DNA from: Chitinophagaceae bacterium UBA2793
GTDB taxonomy: Bacteria; Bacteroidota; Bacteroidia; Chitinophagales; Chitinophagaceae
DNA: 9,782 nucleotides
Reading direction: 5' to 3'
Assembly (NCBI GenBank): GCA_002352045.1
Contig: DEHT01000051.1
Location: forward strand, 914 to 10,695
This document shows positions 1 through 7,854 of the stretch, one piece after another. The translations under genes and the position numbers were made by a program. Below the pieces are notes generated by a model. That model was not told the DNA's origin. It saw only the letters and a list, made by a program, of their open reading frames with translations, and searched no databases. The stretch's first letter is position 1; the number at the start of each line of letters is the position of its first letter.

Positions 1-3000
1 GCGCCAACATCAAGGTCTACTTCTGCTTCAAATTTCATGACAAACTCATATAAAGTAATTGTAACCGACCCTACTACAATTGTAAGAAGAAATGGTGTAC
101 AAATTCCATTTGCCAGTTTGCAAAATGGAACTTTTTATTTTTTTGAAAGTAATACTGCTGATTATATTGAATCCGATAAACCCATAATGGTTGGGCAATT
201 CATGACCGGAGGCGGTTGTATGGGTGGAGGAGTAGGCGACCCGGAGATGATGTATATAAGCCCTATTGAGCAAGGAATAAAAAGAATAGGGTTTTACAGA
301 AATAACAGAGAAGCAATTACCACAAATTATTTAACACTCATTATTCCAACCTTAGGGTTAGGTTCTCTTTTAATAGATGGTTCGGCTTCATTCGATCATA
401 CCTACCCACATCCAAATTTAGCAGGGTATACAGTTGTTGTTAGAAGGTGGTCGGCTTCACAAGCACAAGCAAGGGCTCAAAGCGATTCCGCATTTACAGC
501 CATTACTTATGGCCTTGGGAGTGTAGAAAGTTATGGATACAATGCCGGTACTTTCCTCAACAACCTCAATGCACTGGGCTCTGTTTACAATACTTTTGAT
601 ACAGCCGCCAATGTAACCTCCCATCCATTCACCTGTACCAATACGCCATTTAAACTATCAACTTTATTAAGGTATCCTACAGCACCAACAAGAATAGAGT
701 GGCAGTTAAGTACCGTTGGCGGGGGGCTAACGCCTAATACCGATGTAATTGATAATGCCCCAACGCCGGTGGGAACACAGGTTGTAAATGGCGTAACCTA
801 TTTTAAATACGAACTTCCGGGAACTTATACATTTACCACACCCGGCACATACAATATTCCCATATTGGTTACTCACCCAAGCATAGATAATTGCAATAAC
901 CGGGAAGAATTAAGTTTTGAAGTAGAAGTGCGAGGCAAACCTTCCACCAACTTCGCTATTAACCATACCGGTTGTTTATTAGATACGGTGCATTTTGTGG
1001 GCGAAACCACTTCGGCCAATGGGTTCAATTTAAATCAATGGTTATACACTTTTCATGATGCTACTACCAGTATTTCAAAAGATACTTCCAAATTATATGC
1101 GGCGCCGGGCACTTATAATGTAAACCTACGCATAGTAAGTACCGAAGGCTGTGTGGCAGATACTACCAAGCAGCTGGTAATAGGTTCTGCACCCGTATCG
1201 TCCTTTACAGCAGATGACCCTACCGTTTGCGAGGGTACGGCTATTAATTTCAACAGCACGACAGCTTATGCAGGCATTACCAATTATTACTGGGATTTTG
1301 GGGATGGCAGCATAGTTAATACTGCATCGTCTTCACCTCAATCGCATACCTATGCTACTTATGGTTCGTTTATAGTAAGACATGCCATTAGTGTAGGCCC
1401 GGTTTGCATAAGCGATACGGCAACTCAAACCGTTGTAGTAAGCGCCTTGCCCACCACTTCCTTTACTTATCCTGCCGGTTGTTTGCCGGCCACCGGTGTT
1501 GTTCAGTTTAACTCAACAGCTACCACACCCGATGGCCAAACCATCAGCAATCATTTATGGAATTTTGGCGACCCGCCAAGTGGTGCAAATAATACTTCTA
1601 TTTTAGCCAACCCTTCACATACCTATCCCGGCTTTGGTAACTATACCATCACTTATCAAACCACTACCAACAATGGTTGTATAAAAGATACTACTGTGAA
1701 TGCTACCTTCAATCTGGCGCCGGCATTCAATTATCCGGCATTGGCCAATGTTTGCCAAAACAACGGCACAACGGTGAATGTAGCCACTGCTACTGTAACC
1801 AATGGCGTACCGGGAACCGGGTTGTATAATGGGCCTGGCACAAGCACCGCAGGTGTTTTCGATCCTGCCATTGCAGGGCCGGGTACACATACCATTTGGT
1901 ATGTTTATACTGCTACCAGTGGTTGCACCGATTCTGTTTCGCAAACCATTACTGTTGCTCCTACACCACAGGCCAATTTTAGTTTTGCTCCTCCGGGATG
2001 TTTACCGGCAAACGGCCAGGTAAACTTTACGTATAACGGTGTATCACAACCCGGCCAAACTTACTTATGGAATTTTGGCGACCCGGCAAGTGGCGTAAAC
2101 AATAGTTCTACTTTAGCGAACCCCACTCATATTTATAGTGCAGGCAATTATCAAATTATTTTAGAGGTTACCAATCCGGCTACCGGCTGTGTGAAAAGAG
2201 ATACCATCAATCAAAGCTTTAATGTAACTCCTGCTTTGAACTATCCTGCATTGCCTGCAACCTGCGAAAATATTACCAATATAAATGTGGCCACTGCTTC
2301 GGTTACCAATGGCGTTACCGGTACAGGCGTTTACAGCGGTACAGGCGTAGATGCTGCAGGAAACTTTAATCCATCTGTAGCAGGCCCGGGTACACATACC
2401 ATTACTTATACTTTTACTTCCACAGCCGGAAGCTGTGTGGCTACTGCAAGCCAAACTATTTTGGTTAATGCAAAACCCAATGCGAGTTTTGCATATCCTA
2501 CAGCAGCTTGTTTGCCTACCAGTGGTATTGCAGGCTTTACATATAATGGTAGCATGAGTGCCGGCCAAACTTATTTATGGAATTTTGGCGACCCAGCCAG
2601 CGGTGCCAACAATACATCTACATTACAAAATCCATCACATACTTATACCAATACCGGCAATTATAGTGTAAGCTTAAGCGTTACCAATACCAATGGTTGC
2701 GTGGATGATACGGTAATCAATACCGTATTTAGTGTAACCCCTGCATTGGCTTATCCTGCACTGGCAGCGGTTTGCGAAAATATTACCAGTGTAAATGTGG
2801 CCACTGCCTCGGTTACCAATGGCGTTACCGGTACAGGTGGTTACAGCGGACCGGGCGTAGATGCTTCCGGAAACTTTAATCCTTCAGTAGCAGGCGCAGG
2901 TACACATACCATTACCTACAGCTTTACTTCTACCGGAAACTGTGTAAGCAGCATCACTCAAACCATTTTGGTTAATGCAAAACCCCATGCAAGTTTTGCT

Positions 3001-4770
3001 TATCCTACAGCAGCTTGTTTGCCTGCGAGTGGTATTGCAGGCTTTACATACAATGGCAGCATGAGTGCCGGCCAAACTTATTTATGGAACTTTGGCGACC
3101 CTGCCAGCGGTGCCAATAATACATCTACTCTTCAAAATCCATCACATACTTATACCAATACCGGCAATTATAGTGTAAGTGTTACAGTTACCAATACCAA
3201 TGGTTGTGTGGACGACAGTGTAATTAATAATATTGTGTTCAGCGTAACCCCCGCACTGAACTATCCGGCCTTACCGCCTGTTTGTGAAAATGAAATCAAT
3301 GTAAACGTTGCCACAGCTACTGTTACCAATGCTGTAAGTGGAACCGGTGTTTACAGCGGTGCAGGCGTAAGTGCTTCGGGCATTTTAAATGCATCCGTTG
3401 CGGGAGCCGGAACGCATATAATTACCTATACATTTACCTCTACCGGCAACTGTGTGAGTACACAAACCAGCAGTATTGTTGTAAATCCAAAACCGGTTTC
3501 TGCCTTTAGCATTACGCCTACAGTATGCCAGGGGCAAACTGCTGCTATCAGCAGCAATGCCAGCATACCTTCGGGCAGCATTACAGAATGGCGTTGGTAT
3601 ATGGGTGATGGCAATACTTATAACCATACTAACGGAAACAATTTCACTCATACCTATACCAACTACGGCACTTATGAAGTAAAGCTGGTTACTATTAGCA
3701 ACAATGGTTGCATTAGCGATACCGCAAGGCAAAGCATTACCATAAGTCCGGTGCCGGTAGTGGCGTTTACAATGCCGGCAAGTGTATGTATGCCCAATGG
3801 AAGTGTACAGTTTACCAATGGAACTACCATTGCAGATAATTCAACTTTAACTTATTCCTGGAACTTTGGAGATGGAACAGCAGTAAGTACTGCGGTTAAT
3901 CCATCGCATGTGTATGCTGCAAGCGGAAGTTACGTAGTTACACTTACCGCTACAGGAGCCAATGGTTGCAATGCAAGCATACAGCAAACATTTGATGATT
4001 TCTTTGATAAACCAATTGCAGCATTTACATCAAGTGTTAATCAAATTTGTTCAGGGGAGTCTATAAGTTTTACCGATGGCAGTTCGGCACCTGGCAGTAC
4101 AATTACAACCAGGCAATGGTTGTTTGGTGATGGAGGAGGTGCTTCTACAACTAACCCGTCTTATACTTATACCGATGCCGGTAATTATAATGTAAAGCTG
4201 GTAGTAACAAGCACCGAAGGCTGTGTAAGCGATACGGCTTACGATAATATAAGGGTGTTTGTTCAACCGGTAGTAGATGCTGGTCCTTCTTTTACAGTAG
4301 CGCAAGGTACTTCTATACAGTTTGCACCTGTAGTGAATGATTCTACTAATGTTACGTATGTGTGGAGCCCATCTATAGGGTTGAGCAATCCAACCATATT
4401 AAGGCCAACCCTGGTTGCTATTGCCGATCAAACCTATACACTTACCGGCACAAGTGGAGCAGGACTTTGTACGGCCAGCGATTTTTTAACGGTGAAAATT
4501 TTCAGGCCTATTAAAATACCCAATGCATTTTCGCCCAATGGCGATAATGTAAACGACACATGGGAAATTGAAAATTTAATTGATTATTCCAACTGTGTAG
4601 TAGAAGTGTTTAACCGCTATGGACAACAAGTATATCGCTCCAACGGATATGGAACGCCCTGGAATGGGACCAGCAATGGCAAACCATTGCCGGTAGCCAC
4701 CTACTATTATGTAATTCAATTAAAAAATGGTTTCAAGCCGTTGAGCGGCTCAATAACAATAATCAGGTAG
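1..4770 (+). CDS. Giant T9SS-secreted PKD/Ig-repeat adhesin with IgGFc-binding-type domain and type B C-terminal signal (5' partial)
   Basis: The frame is open from base 1, so the true start lies upstream; the Met at 37 is internal (residues below count from it, to 1577). Domains: residues 1-190 resemble the IgGFc-binding N-terminal family, with the typical 'SDKPIMVGQF' strand. Residues 195-298 are an Ig-like domain. PKD domains lie at about 301-383, 385-469, 471-560, 644-731, 814-901, 983-1071, 1153-1237, 1239-1323 and 1326-1408, most with the W-x-FGD core and a H/Y-x-Y turn. Ig-like modules ('AGxGTHTITY' type) lie at 561-641, 732-811, 902-980 and 1072-1150. Residues 1410-1488 form a last PKD-like domain, followed by a CHU_C/gliding-motility C-terminal domain. 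Known of the family: such proteins are exported by the T9SS and act as surface adhesins, SprB being the model. A PorP/SprF gene follows after 17 bp, as in sprB-sprF. The ligand is unknown, and binding to IgG should not be assumed from the domain name. Confident in class, not in function. Confidence 0.93.
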   Translation, partial: APTSRSTSASNFMTNSYKVIVTDPTTIVRRNGVQIPFASLQNGTFYFFESNTADYIESDKPIMVGQFMTGGGCMGGGVGDPEMMYISPIEQGIKRIGFYRNNREAITTNYLTLIIPTLGLGSLLIDGSASFDHTYPHPNLAGYTVVVRRWSASQAQARAQSDSAFTAITYGLGSVESYGYNAGTFLNNLNALGSVYNTFDTAANVTSHPFTCTNTPFKLSTLLRYPTAPTRIEWQLSTVGGGLTPNTDVIDNAPTPVGTQVVNGVTYFKYELPGTYTFTTPGTYNIPILVTHPSIDNCNNREELSFEVEVRGKPSTNFAINHTGCLLDTVHFVGETTSANGFNLNQWLYTFHDATTSISKDTSKLYAAPGTYNVNLRIVSTEGCVADTTKQLVIGSAPVSSFTADDPTVCEGTAINFNSTTAYAGITNYYWDFGDGSIVNTASSSPQSHTYATYGSFIVRHAISVGPVCISDTATQTVVVSALPTTSFTYPAGCLPATGVVQFNSTATTPDGQTISNHLWNFGDPPSGANNTSILANPSHTYPGFGNYTITYQTTTNNGCIKDTTVNATFNLAPAFNYPALANVCQNNGTTVNVATATVTNGVPGTGLYNGPGTSTAGVFDPAIAGPGTHTIWYVYTATSGCTDSVSQTITVAPTPQANFSFAPPGCLPANGQVNFTYNGVSQPGQTYLWNFGDPASGVNNSSTLANPTHIYSAGNYQIILEVTNPATGCVKRDTINQSFNVTPALNYPALPATCENITNINVATASVTNGVTGTGVYSGTGVDAAGNFNPSVAGPGTHTITYTFTSTAGSCVATASQTILVNAKPNASFAYPTAACLPTSGIAGFTYNGSMSAGQTYLWNFGDPASGANNTSTLQNPSHTYTNTGNYSVSLSVTNTNGCVDDTVINTVFSVTPALAYPALAAVCENITSVNVATASVTNGVTGTGGYSGPGVDASGNFNPSVAGAGTHTITYSFTSTGNCVSSITQTILVNAKPHASFAYPTAACLPASGIAGFTYNGSMSAGQTYLWNFGDPASGANNTSTLQNPSHTYTNTGNYSVSVTVTNTNGCVDDSVINNIVFSVTPALNYPALPPVCENEINVNVATATVTNAVSGTGVYSGAGVSASGILNASVAGAGTHIITYTFTSTGNCVSTQTSSIVVNPKPVSAFSITPTVCQGQTAAISSNASIPSGSITEWRWYMGDGNTYNHTNGNNFTHTYTNYGTYEVKLVTISNNGCISDTARQSITISPVPVVAFTMPASVCMPNGSVQFTNGTTIADNSTLTYSWNFGDGTAVSTAVNPSHVYAASGSYVVTLTATGANGCNASIQQTFDDFFDKPIAAFTSSVNQICSGESISFTDGSSAPGSTITTRQWLFGDGGGASTTNPSYTYTDAGNYNVKLVVTSTEGCVSDTAYDNIRVFVQPVVDAGPSFTVAQGTSIQFAPVVNDSTNVTYVWSPSIGLSNPTILRPTLVAIADQTYTLTGTSGAGLCTASDFLTVKIFRPIKIPNAFSPNGDNVNDTWEIENLIDYSNCVVEVFNRYGQQVYRSNGYGTPWNGTSNGKPLPVATYYYVIQLKNGFKPLSGSITIIR
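1447..3486 (+). repeat. Coding tandem array of four PKD + Ig-like composite units
   Basis: Four consecutive PKD+Ig pairs inside the adhesin start near 1447, 1963, 2473 and 2980. The shared core 'ggccaaac' occurs at 1534, 2053, 2563 and 3070, giving periods of 519, 510 and 507 bp. Each unit carries a PKD half with 'LWNFGDP.SG..N.S' and a second half with 'YPAL..VC.N' and 'AG.GTH.I.Y'. Units 1 and 4 are the more diverged. The array is in frame throughout, so it is protein modularity and not a non-coding repeat. Confidence 0.93.
2230..3249 (+). repeat. Recent 510-bp direct duplication (Ig+PKD), copies 2230-2739 and 2740-3249
   Basis: The most similar stretches do not follow the PKD-first phasing. 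Residues 732-901 (Ig then PKD) match 902-1071, each exactly 170 codons. The PKD halves (2461-2711 against 2968-3218) differ at about 21 bases by eye. Most differences are synonymous, with amino-acid changes such as N/H, T/A, L/V and S/T. Two compensating one-codon length differences keep the period at 510 bp: one in the Ig half (copy 1 longer) and one near the PKD end (copy 2 longer). Confidence 0.85.
4507..4770 (+). other. Type B T9SS C-terminal sorting domain (CHU_C / gliding motility-associated)
   Basis: This covers the last 87 or so residues of the adhesin (about 1491-1577 counted from the Met at 37). Visible hallmarks are 'IPNAFSPNGDNVNDTWEI', then 'VEVFNRYGQQVYRS', 'PWNGTSNGKPLPVATYYY' and a terminal 'GSITIIR'. 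This is the conserved gliding motility-associated C-terminal domain. In F. johnsoniae SprB a domain of this type directs T9SS export and needs the partner SprF. Unlike type A signals, it is generally exported with help from a PorP/SprF-type protein, which fits the next gene. Confidence 0.93.
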
Positions 4771-4787
4771 CCAAAATTTAAAATATT

Positions 4788-5792
4788 ATGAAGCAAATTT
4801 TAAAATCACTGTTTACGATTGCCGCATCTATTGCTATGTTGCCATCGCAGGCCCAGGTAGATCCTCATTTTACGCAATACTATGTGTATCCATCCTGGAC
4901 AAACCCGGCACTTACCGGAGCGTTTGATGGGCAGTATCGCTTATCGGCAATTTACAGAACACAGTGGGGCAATATTAGTTCGCCTTACAGTACACAAGGT
5001 TTTTCCGGCGAGGTAACCACTGCAAGCAATATGAATTATGGTATTGGTATTATCAACCAAACAGCAGGCGATGGTGGTTATAGATATACAACCGCTTATG
5101 GTAATTTGGCTTTTACCGGAGTACGTTTTGGCCCTGCAGAAAATCATCGCATAGTACTGGCATTACAAGCCGGGGTAATTCAAAGAAGATTTGATCCCAA
5201 CAAACTTACCTGGGGCGATCAGTGGAATCCTATTAACGGATACAACCCTTCAAACCCAACTGCAGAAATTTTGCAAAATAACAACAAGGCTGTTTTTGAT
5301 GCCGGTGCAGGCTTTTTATATTTTGATGGAACGCCCGGTAAAAAAGCTAATTTTTATGCAGGCTATGCGGCATCGCATTTAACCAAGCCAACCGATGATT
5401 TTACCGAAAAAGAAAATGCCAAATTGCCCATGAGGCATACCTTTCATGCAGGCGTAAAACTTTCTTTAAGCGATAATTTTTCATTAACACCCAATATTCT
5501 TTATTTGAAACAAGGTTCGGCCGAAGAAAAAATGATTGGTGCTTATGGCCAGGTAAAAGCAGCTCCCGAAACCGATTTCTTAATTGGTGCCAACTATCGG
5601 TTTAAAGATGCGGTTTCTCCTTTTGTTGGTTTTACACATAAAAGATTGATGCTGGCTGCCAGTTACGACATCAACACATCCGACCTGGGCAAAATGGTGA
5701 AAGGCAGCAACAGTTTTGAAATTTCTTTATCGTTTATAGGCAAACGTTCTTTAAAGGCTCCGGCTATTGATTTTGTTTGCCCACGGTTATAA
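4788..5792 (+). CDS. PorP/SprF family type IX secretion outer-membrane protein (first copy)
   Basis: This 334-residue protein is predicted to be an outer-membrane beta-barrel of the PorP/SprF family. Members serve the T9SS, and SprF of F. johnsoniae is specifically required for secretion of its neighbour SprB. A signal peptide spans about residues 1-22 (ending ...PSQA, mature start at Gln23). Family motifs at the mature N-terminus are 'PHFTQYY', 'NPALTG' and 'YRTQWGNI'. The rest is rich in alternating aromatic strands ('GIGIINQTAGDGGY', 'LIGANYRF', 'SFEISLSFI'). The only cysteine is Cys331 in the C-terminal 'FVCPRL'. The ATG start is 17 bp after the adhesin stop, with an A/T-rich leader and no Shine-Dalgarno, usual for Bacteroidota. 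Co-transcription with the adhesin is likely, so that adhesin is the probable client. The family is certain; the exact client is inferred. Confidence 0.93.
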   Translation: MKQILKSLFTIAASIAMLPSQAQVDPHFTQYYVYPSWTNPALTGAFDGQYRLSAIYRTQWGNISSPYSTQGFSGEVTTASNMNYGIGIINQTAGDGGYRYTTAYGNLAFTGVRFGPAENHRIVLALQAGVIQRRFDPNKLTWGDQWNPINGYNPSNPTAEILQNNNKAVFDAGAGFLYFDGTPGKKANFYAGYAASHLTKPTDDFTEKENAKLPMRHTFHAGVKLSLSDNFSLTPNILYLKQGSAEEKMIGAYGQVKAAPETDFLIGANYRFKDAVSPFVGFTHKRLMLAASYDINTSDLGKMVKGSNSFEISLSFIGKRSLKAPAIDFVCPRL

Positions 5793-5853
5793 AAAATTAC
5801 AATTTGTATTGAATAATATTTTCTGCTAAAGGCAGTAATAAAAAATAGAACTA
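5793..5853. other. A/T-rich intergenic gap between first PorP/SprF and PorE-like genes
   Basis: This 61-bp gap holds a short inverted repeat (ctgc 5823-5826 / gcag 5832-5835) with a 5-base loop, too short for a terminator. A TTTG at 5803 and a TATTTTCT at 5817 resemble Bacteroidota promoter elements, but their spacing (about 10 bases) is too small. Read-through from the upstream gene is the simplest view. Confidence 0.35.
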
Positions 5854-7830
5854 ATGAAAAAAATAAGCATTTCTTTTCTATTGTTTTTTAGTTATGTAAT
5901 TGGTTTTTCGCAATACAGCAATGAATATTTAAAAGCTGCAGATCAATTTTATAACGCAGGCGATTATTATTCCGCTGCACAGTATTACGAAAAACACCTT
6001 ACCATGGGTAAGGCCAAAGATGCAGTGGGCTTTAATCCTTATGCGGTTACGGCAGTTAAGGATGCATCAAAAACGGTTAAGCTAAGCGAAAAAAACGAAA
6101 TTATTTTCAGGCTTGCAGAAAGCTACCGCAGGTTGCACTTTCACCAAAAAGCATTGCCCTATTACGAACAGGCAAAATCGTTGGATAAAAATCCTTATCC
6201 ATTGGCGGCCTATCATTATGCGGTAACATTAAAGTCGCTTGGGAAAAATGAAGAAGCAGCTACTGCCATGCAACAATTTGCGGATAGCTATTCAGCCGAT
6301 GATAATTACAAAGCATCTGCTAATCTTGAACTGCAAAGCCTTGCCTATGCAAAAACCCAACTTCAGAAAAAAACAATAGAAAAATATACCATCACTAAAG
6401 GGGCCGGACTAAACGCACAAGGCGGAACCTATGCTCCTGTGTGGTTAAACAATGAAACTCTTTTTATTACATCTACCCGGCCAACTCAAACCGACAAAAG
6501 CAATACAACTACCAATCGTTTGTACCAGGTAGCATATTCCGAAGGTGCGGCGGGTGCTGTTTCAAGTGCAGCATTACCACAACAAAAAAATGTGCACCAG
6601 GGTGTAATAAGTTTTAGTGCCGATGGCAATACCATGTTTTTAACCAGATGGCATACCGAAAAGGGCAAGAGTATGGCGGGCATTTATAGCAGCAAAAAAA
6701 GTGCAAACGGTTGGACAGAACCTGTAGCAGTGGAAGCTATTAACAATGGAGGCGGCAACAACCAACAACCATTTGTAATGCCGGGCGGCAATAAAATTTT
6801 ATTCAGCAGCGACAGGCCGGGCGGAATGGGTGGCTACGATATATGGAGTGCAGATGTAGATGCCAATGGAAATATAAGCAATGTGGCAAACCTTTCTGCC
6901 ATCAATACAATATTTGATGAGCAGGCAGCAACTTATCATTCCGCATCCAATACGCTGGTATTTAGCAGCAATGGAAGAGTGGGCATGGGTGGTTACGACT
7001 TTTATTATAGCAAAGGCTCATTAGATGCTTTGCAATCGCCTGTAAACTTTGGCTACCCGGTAAACTCAGCAAAAGACGAATTGTATTTTGCCAGCAAAGG
7101 ATCTGCAACCAATATTTTAGAAAATGTATTGTTTAGCTCCGACAGAGACAATGCCTGCTGCCTGGAAATTTATTCACTGAGTAAAACCAAGGCTATAAAA
7201 CAAATAAGTGGAAGAGTAGTGGCTTGCGAAACCAATCAACCTTTAAATGGCGTAGCGGTTTTGATAACAGATGCCGACAATAAGACCATTGTTAATACAA
7301 CAACCGATGCCGCAGGTAAATATAGTTTTACAATGGCCGATTACGAAAAATTGAAAGCCAGCACAACGATGAAAGGATACTTTGCAGGTAGCCTCTTGTT
7401 TAGCGGGCCCGCCGACATGGACGAAGAGGTATGGGTGAATCCTGATATTTGTATGAAACTGATTCCCGAAGAAGCCATTCGCATCAATAATATTTATTAC
7501 GATTACAACAAATCAAAATTGCGTAAAGAAAGTTATCCTGCTTTGGATTCGTTAGTTGCTTTGTTGAATGAGAACCCAACTATTTTAATAGAGTTAGGCG
7601 CACATACCGATAGCAAAGGTTCAGACGAATATAATCTTAAACTAAGTGAAGCCAGGGCGCAGTCGGTGGTAGATTATCTTATCGGTAAAGGAATTGACAA
7701 ATCAAGGTTAATGGCCAAAGGTTATGGAGAAACTATGCCGGTGGCAGAAAACGAAAATGCAGATGGTGGCGATAATCCGGAAGGAAGACAGGAGAACCGC
7801 CGTACAGAATTTAAAGTAATTAAAAACTGA
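5854..7830 (+). CDS. PorE-like TPR / beta-propeller / CRD / OmpA-domain protein
   Basis: 658 residues. A signal peptide ends near Ser19, with Gln20 as the likely mature N-terminus and no lipobox cysteine. Domains in order: TPR-like helices at about 23-165 ('AADQFYNAGDYYSAAQYYEK', 'LAESYRRLHFHQKALPYYEQ'); a WD40/PD40 beta-propeller at about 180-445 with repeated 'ILFSSDRPGGMGGYDIW' and 'LVFSSNGRVGMGGYDFYY' blades; a carboxypeptidase-regulatory-like domain at 451-540 ('ISGRVV...TDAAGKYSF'); and an OmpA C-terminal domain at 545-656. In the last, Asp586 ('AHTD') and Arg601 ('LSEARA') are 15 residues apart, matching the peptidoglycan diaminopimelate-binding pair of OmpA proteins, followed by 'GYGE' and 'NRR'. 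This four-domain order and length match PorE (PG1058) of Porphyromonas gingivalis, a T9SS component. Here it lies between two PorP/SprF genes, so it is probably a dedicated paralog anchoring them to the cell wall (inference). It could instead be the main PorE of the cell. Confidence 0.9.
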   Translation: MKKISISFLLFFSYVIGFSQYSNEYLKAADQFYNAGDYYSAAQYYEKHLTMGKAKDAVGFNPYAVTAVKDASKTVKLSEKNEIIFRLAESYRRLHFHQKALPYYEQAKSLDKNPYPLAAYHYAVTLKSLGKNEEAATAMQQFADSYSADDNYKASANLELQSLAYAKTQLQKKTIEKYTITKGAGLNAQGGTYAPVWLNNETLFITSTRPTQTDKSNTTTNRLYQVAYSEGAAGAVSSAALPQQKNVHQGVISFSADGNTMFLTRWHTEKGKSMAGIYSSKKSANGWTEPVAVEAINNGGGNNQQPFVMPGGNKILFSSDRPGGMGGYDIWSADVDANGNISNVANLSAINTIFDEQAATYHSASNTLVFSSNGRVGMGGYDFYYSKGSLDALQSPVNFGYPVNSAKDELYFASKGSATNILENVLFSSDRDNACCLEIYSLSKTKAIKQISGRVVACETNQPLNGVAVLITDADNKTIVNTTTDAAGKYSFTMADYEKLKASTTMKGYFAGSLLFSGPADMDEEVWVNPDICMKLIPEEAIRINNIYYDYNKSKLRKESYPALDSLVALLNENPTILIELGAHTDSKGSDEYNLKLSEARAQSVVDYLIGKGIDKSRLMAKGYGETMPVAENENADGGDNPEGRQENRRTEFKVIKN

Positions 7831-7854
7831 GGCGAGCGATAACAGCATACAACT

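Noticed and set aside
37..39. ATG at 37 as the adhesin start
   Set aside because: The frame stays open to base 1, there is no signal peptide after this Met, and it falls inside or just before an ongoing IgGFc-type domain, so the gene begins upstream.
1447..3486. Regular repeats at about 510-bp spacing as a possible CRISPR or non-coding satellite array
   Set aside because: The repeats are in frame, encode PKD/Ig folds and diverge mainly at synonymous sites. There are no short palindromic repeats with unique spacers.
1615..3732. Several antisense open frames of 63-135 codons (for example 1615-1944, 2161-2568, 2884-3075, 3385-3732, minus strand)
   Set aside because: They mirror the repeated sense coding sequence, have implausible composition (Cys, Ser and Ile rich) and lie wholly inside the adhesin gene.
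5803..5824. Promoter upstream of the PorE-like gene (TTTG ... TATTTTCT)
   Set aside because: The spacing is about 10 bases, not the roughly 20 expected in Bacteroidota, and the second element is a poor match to TAnnTTTG.
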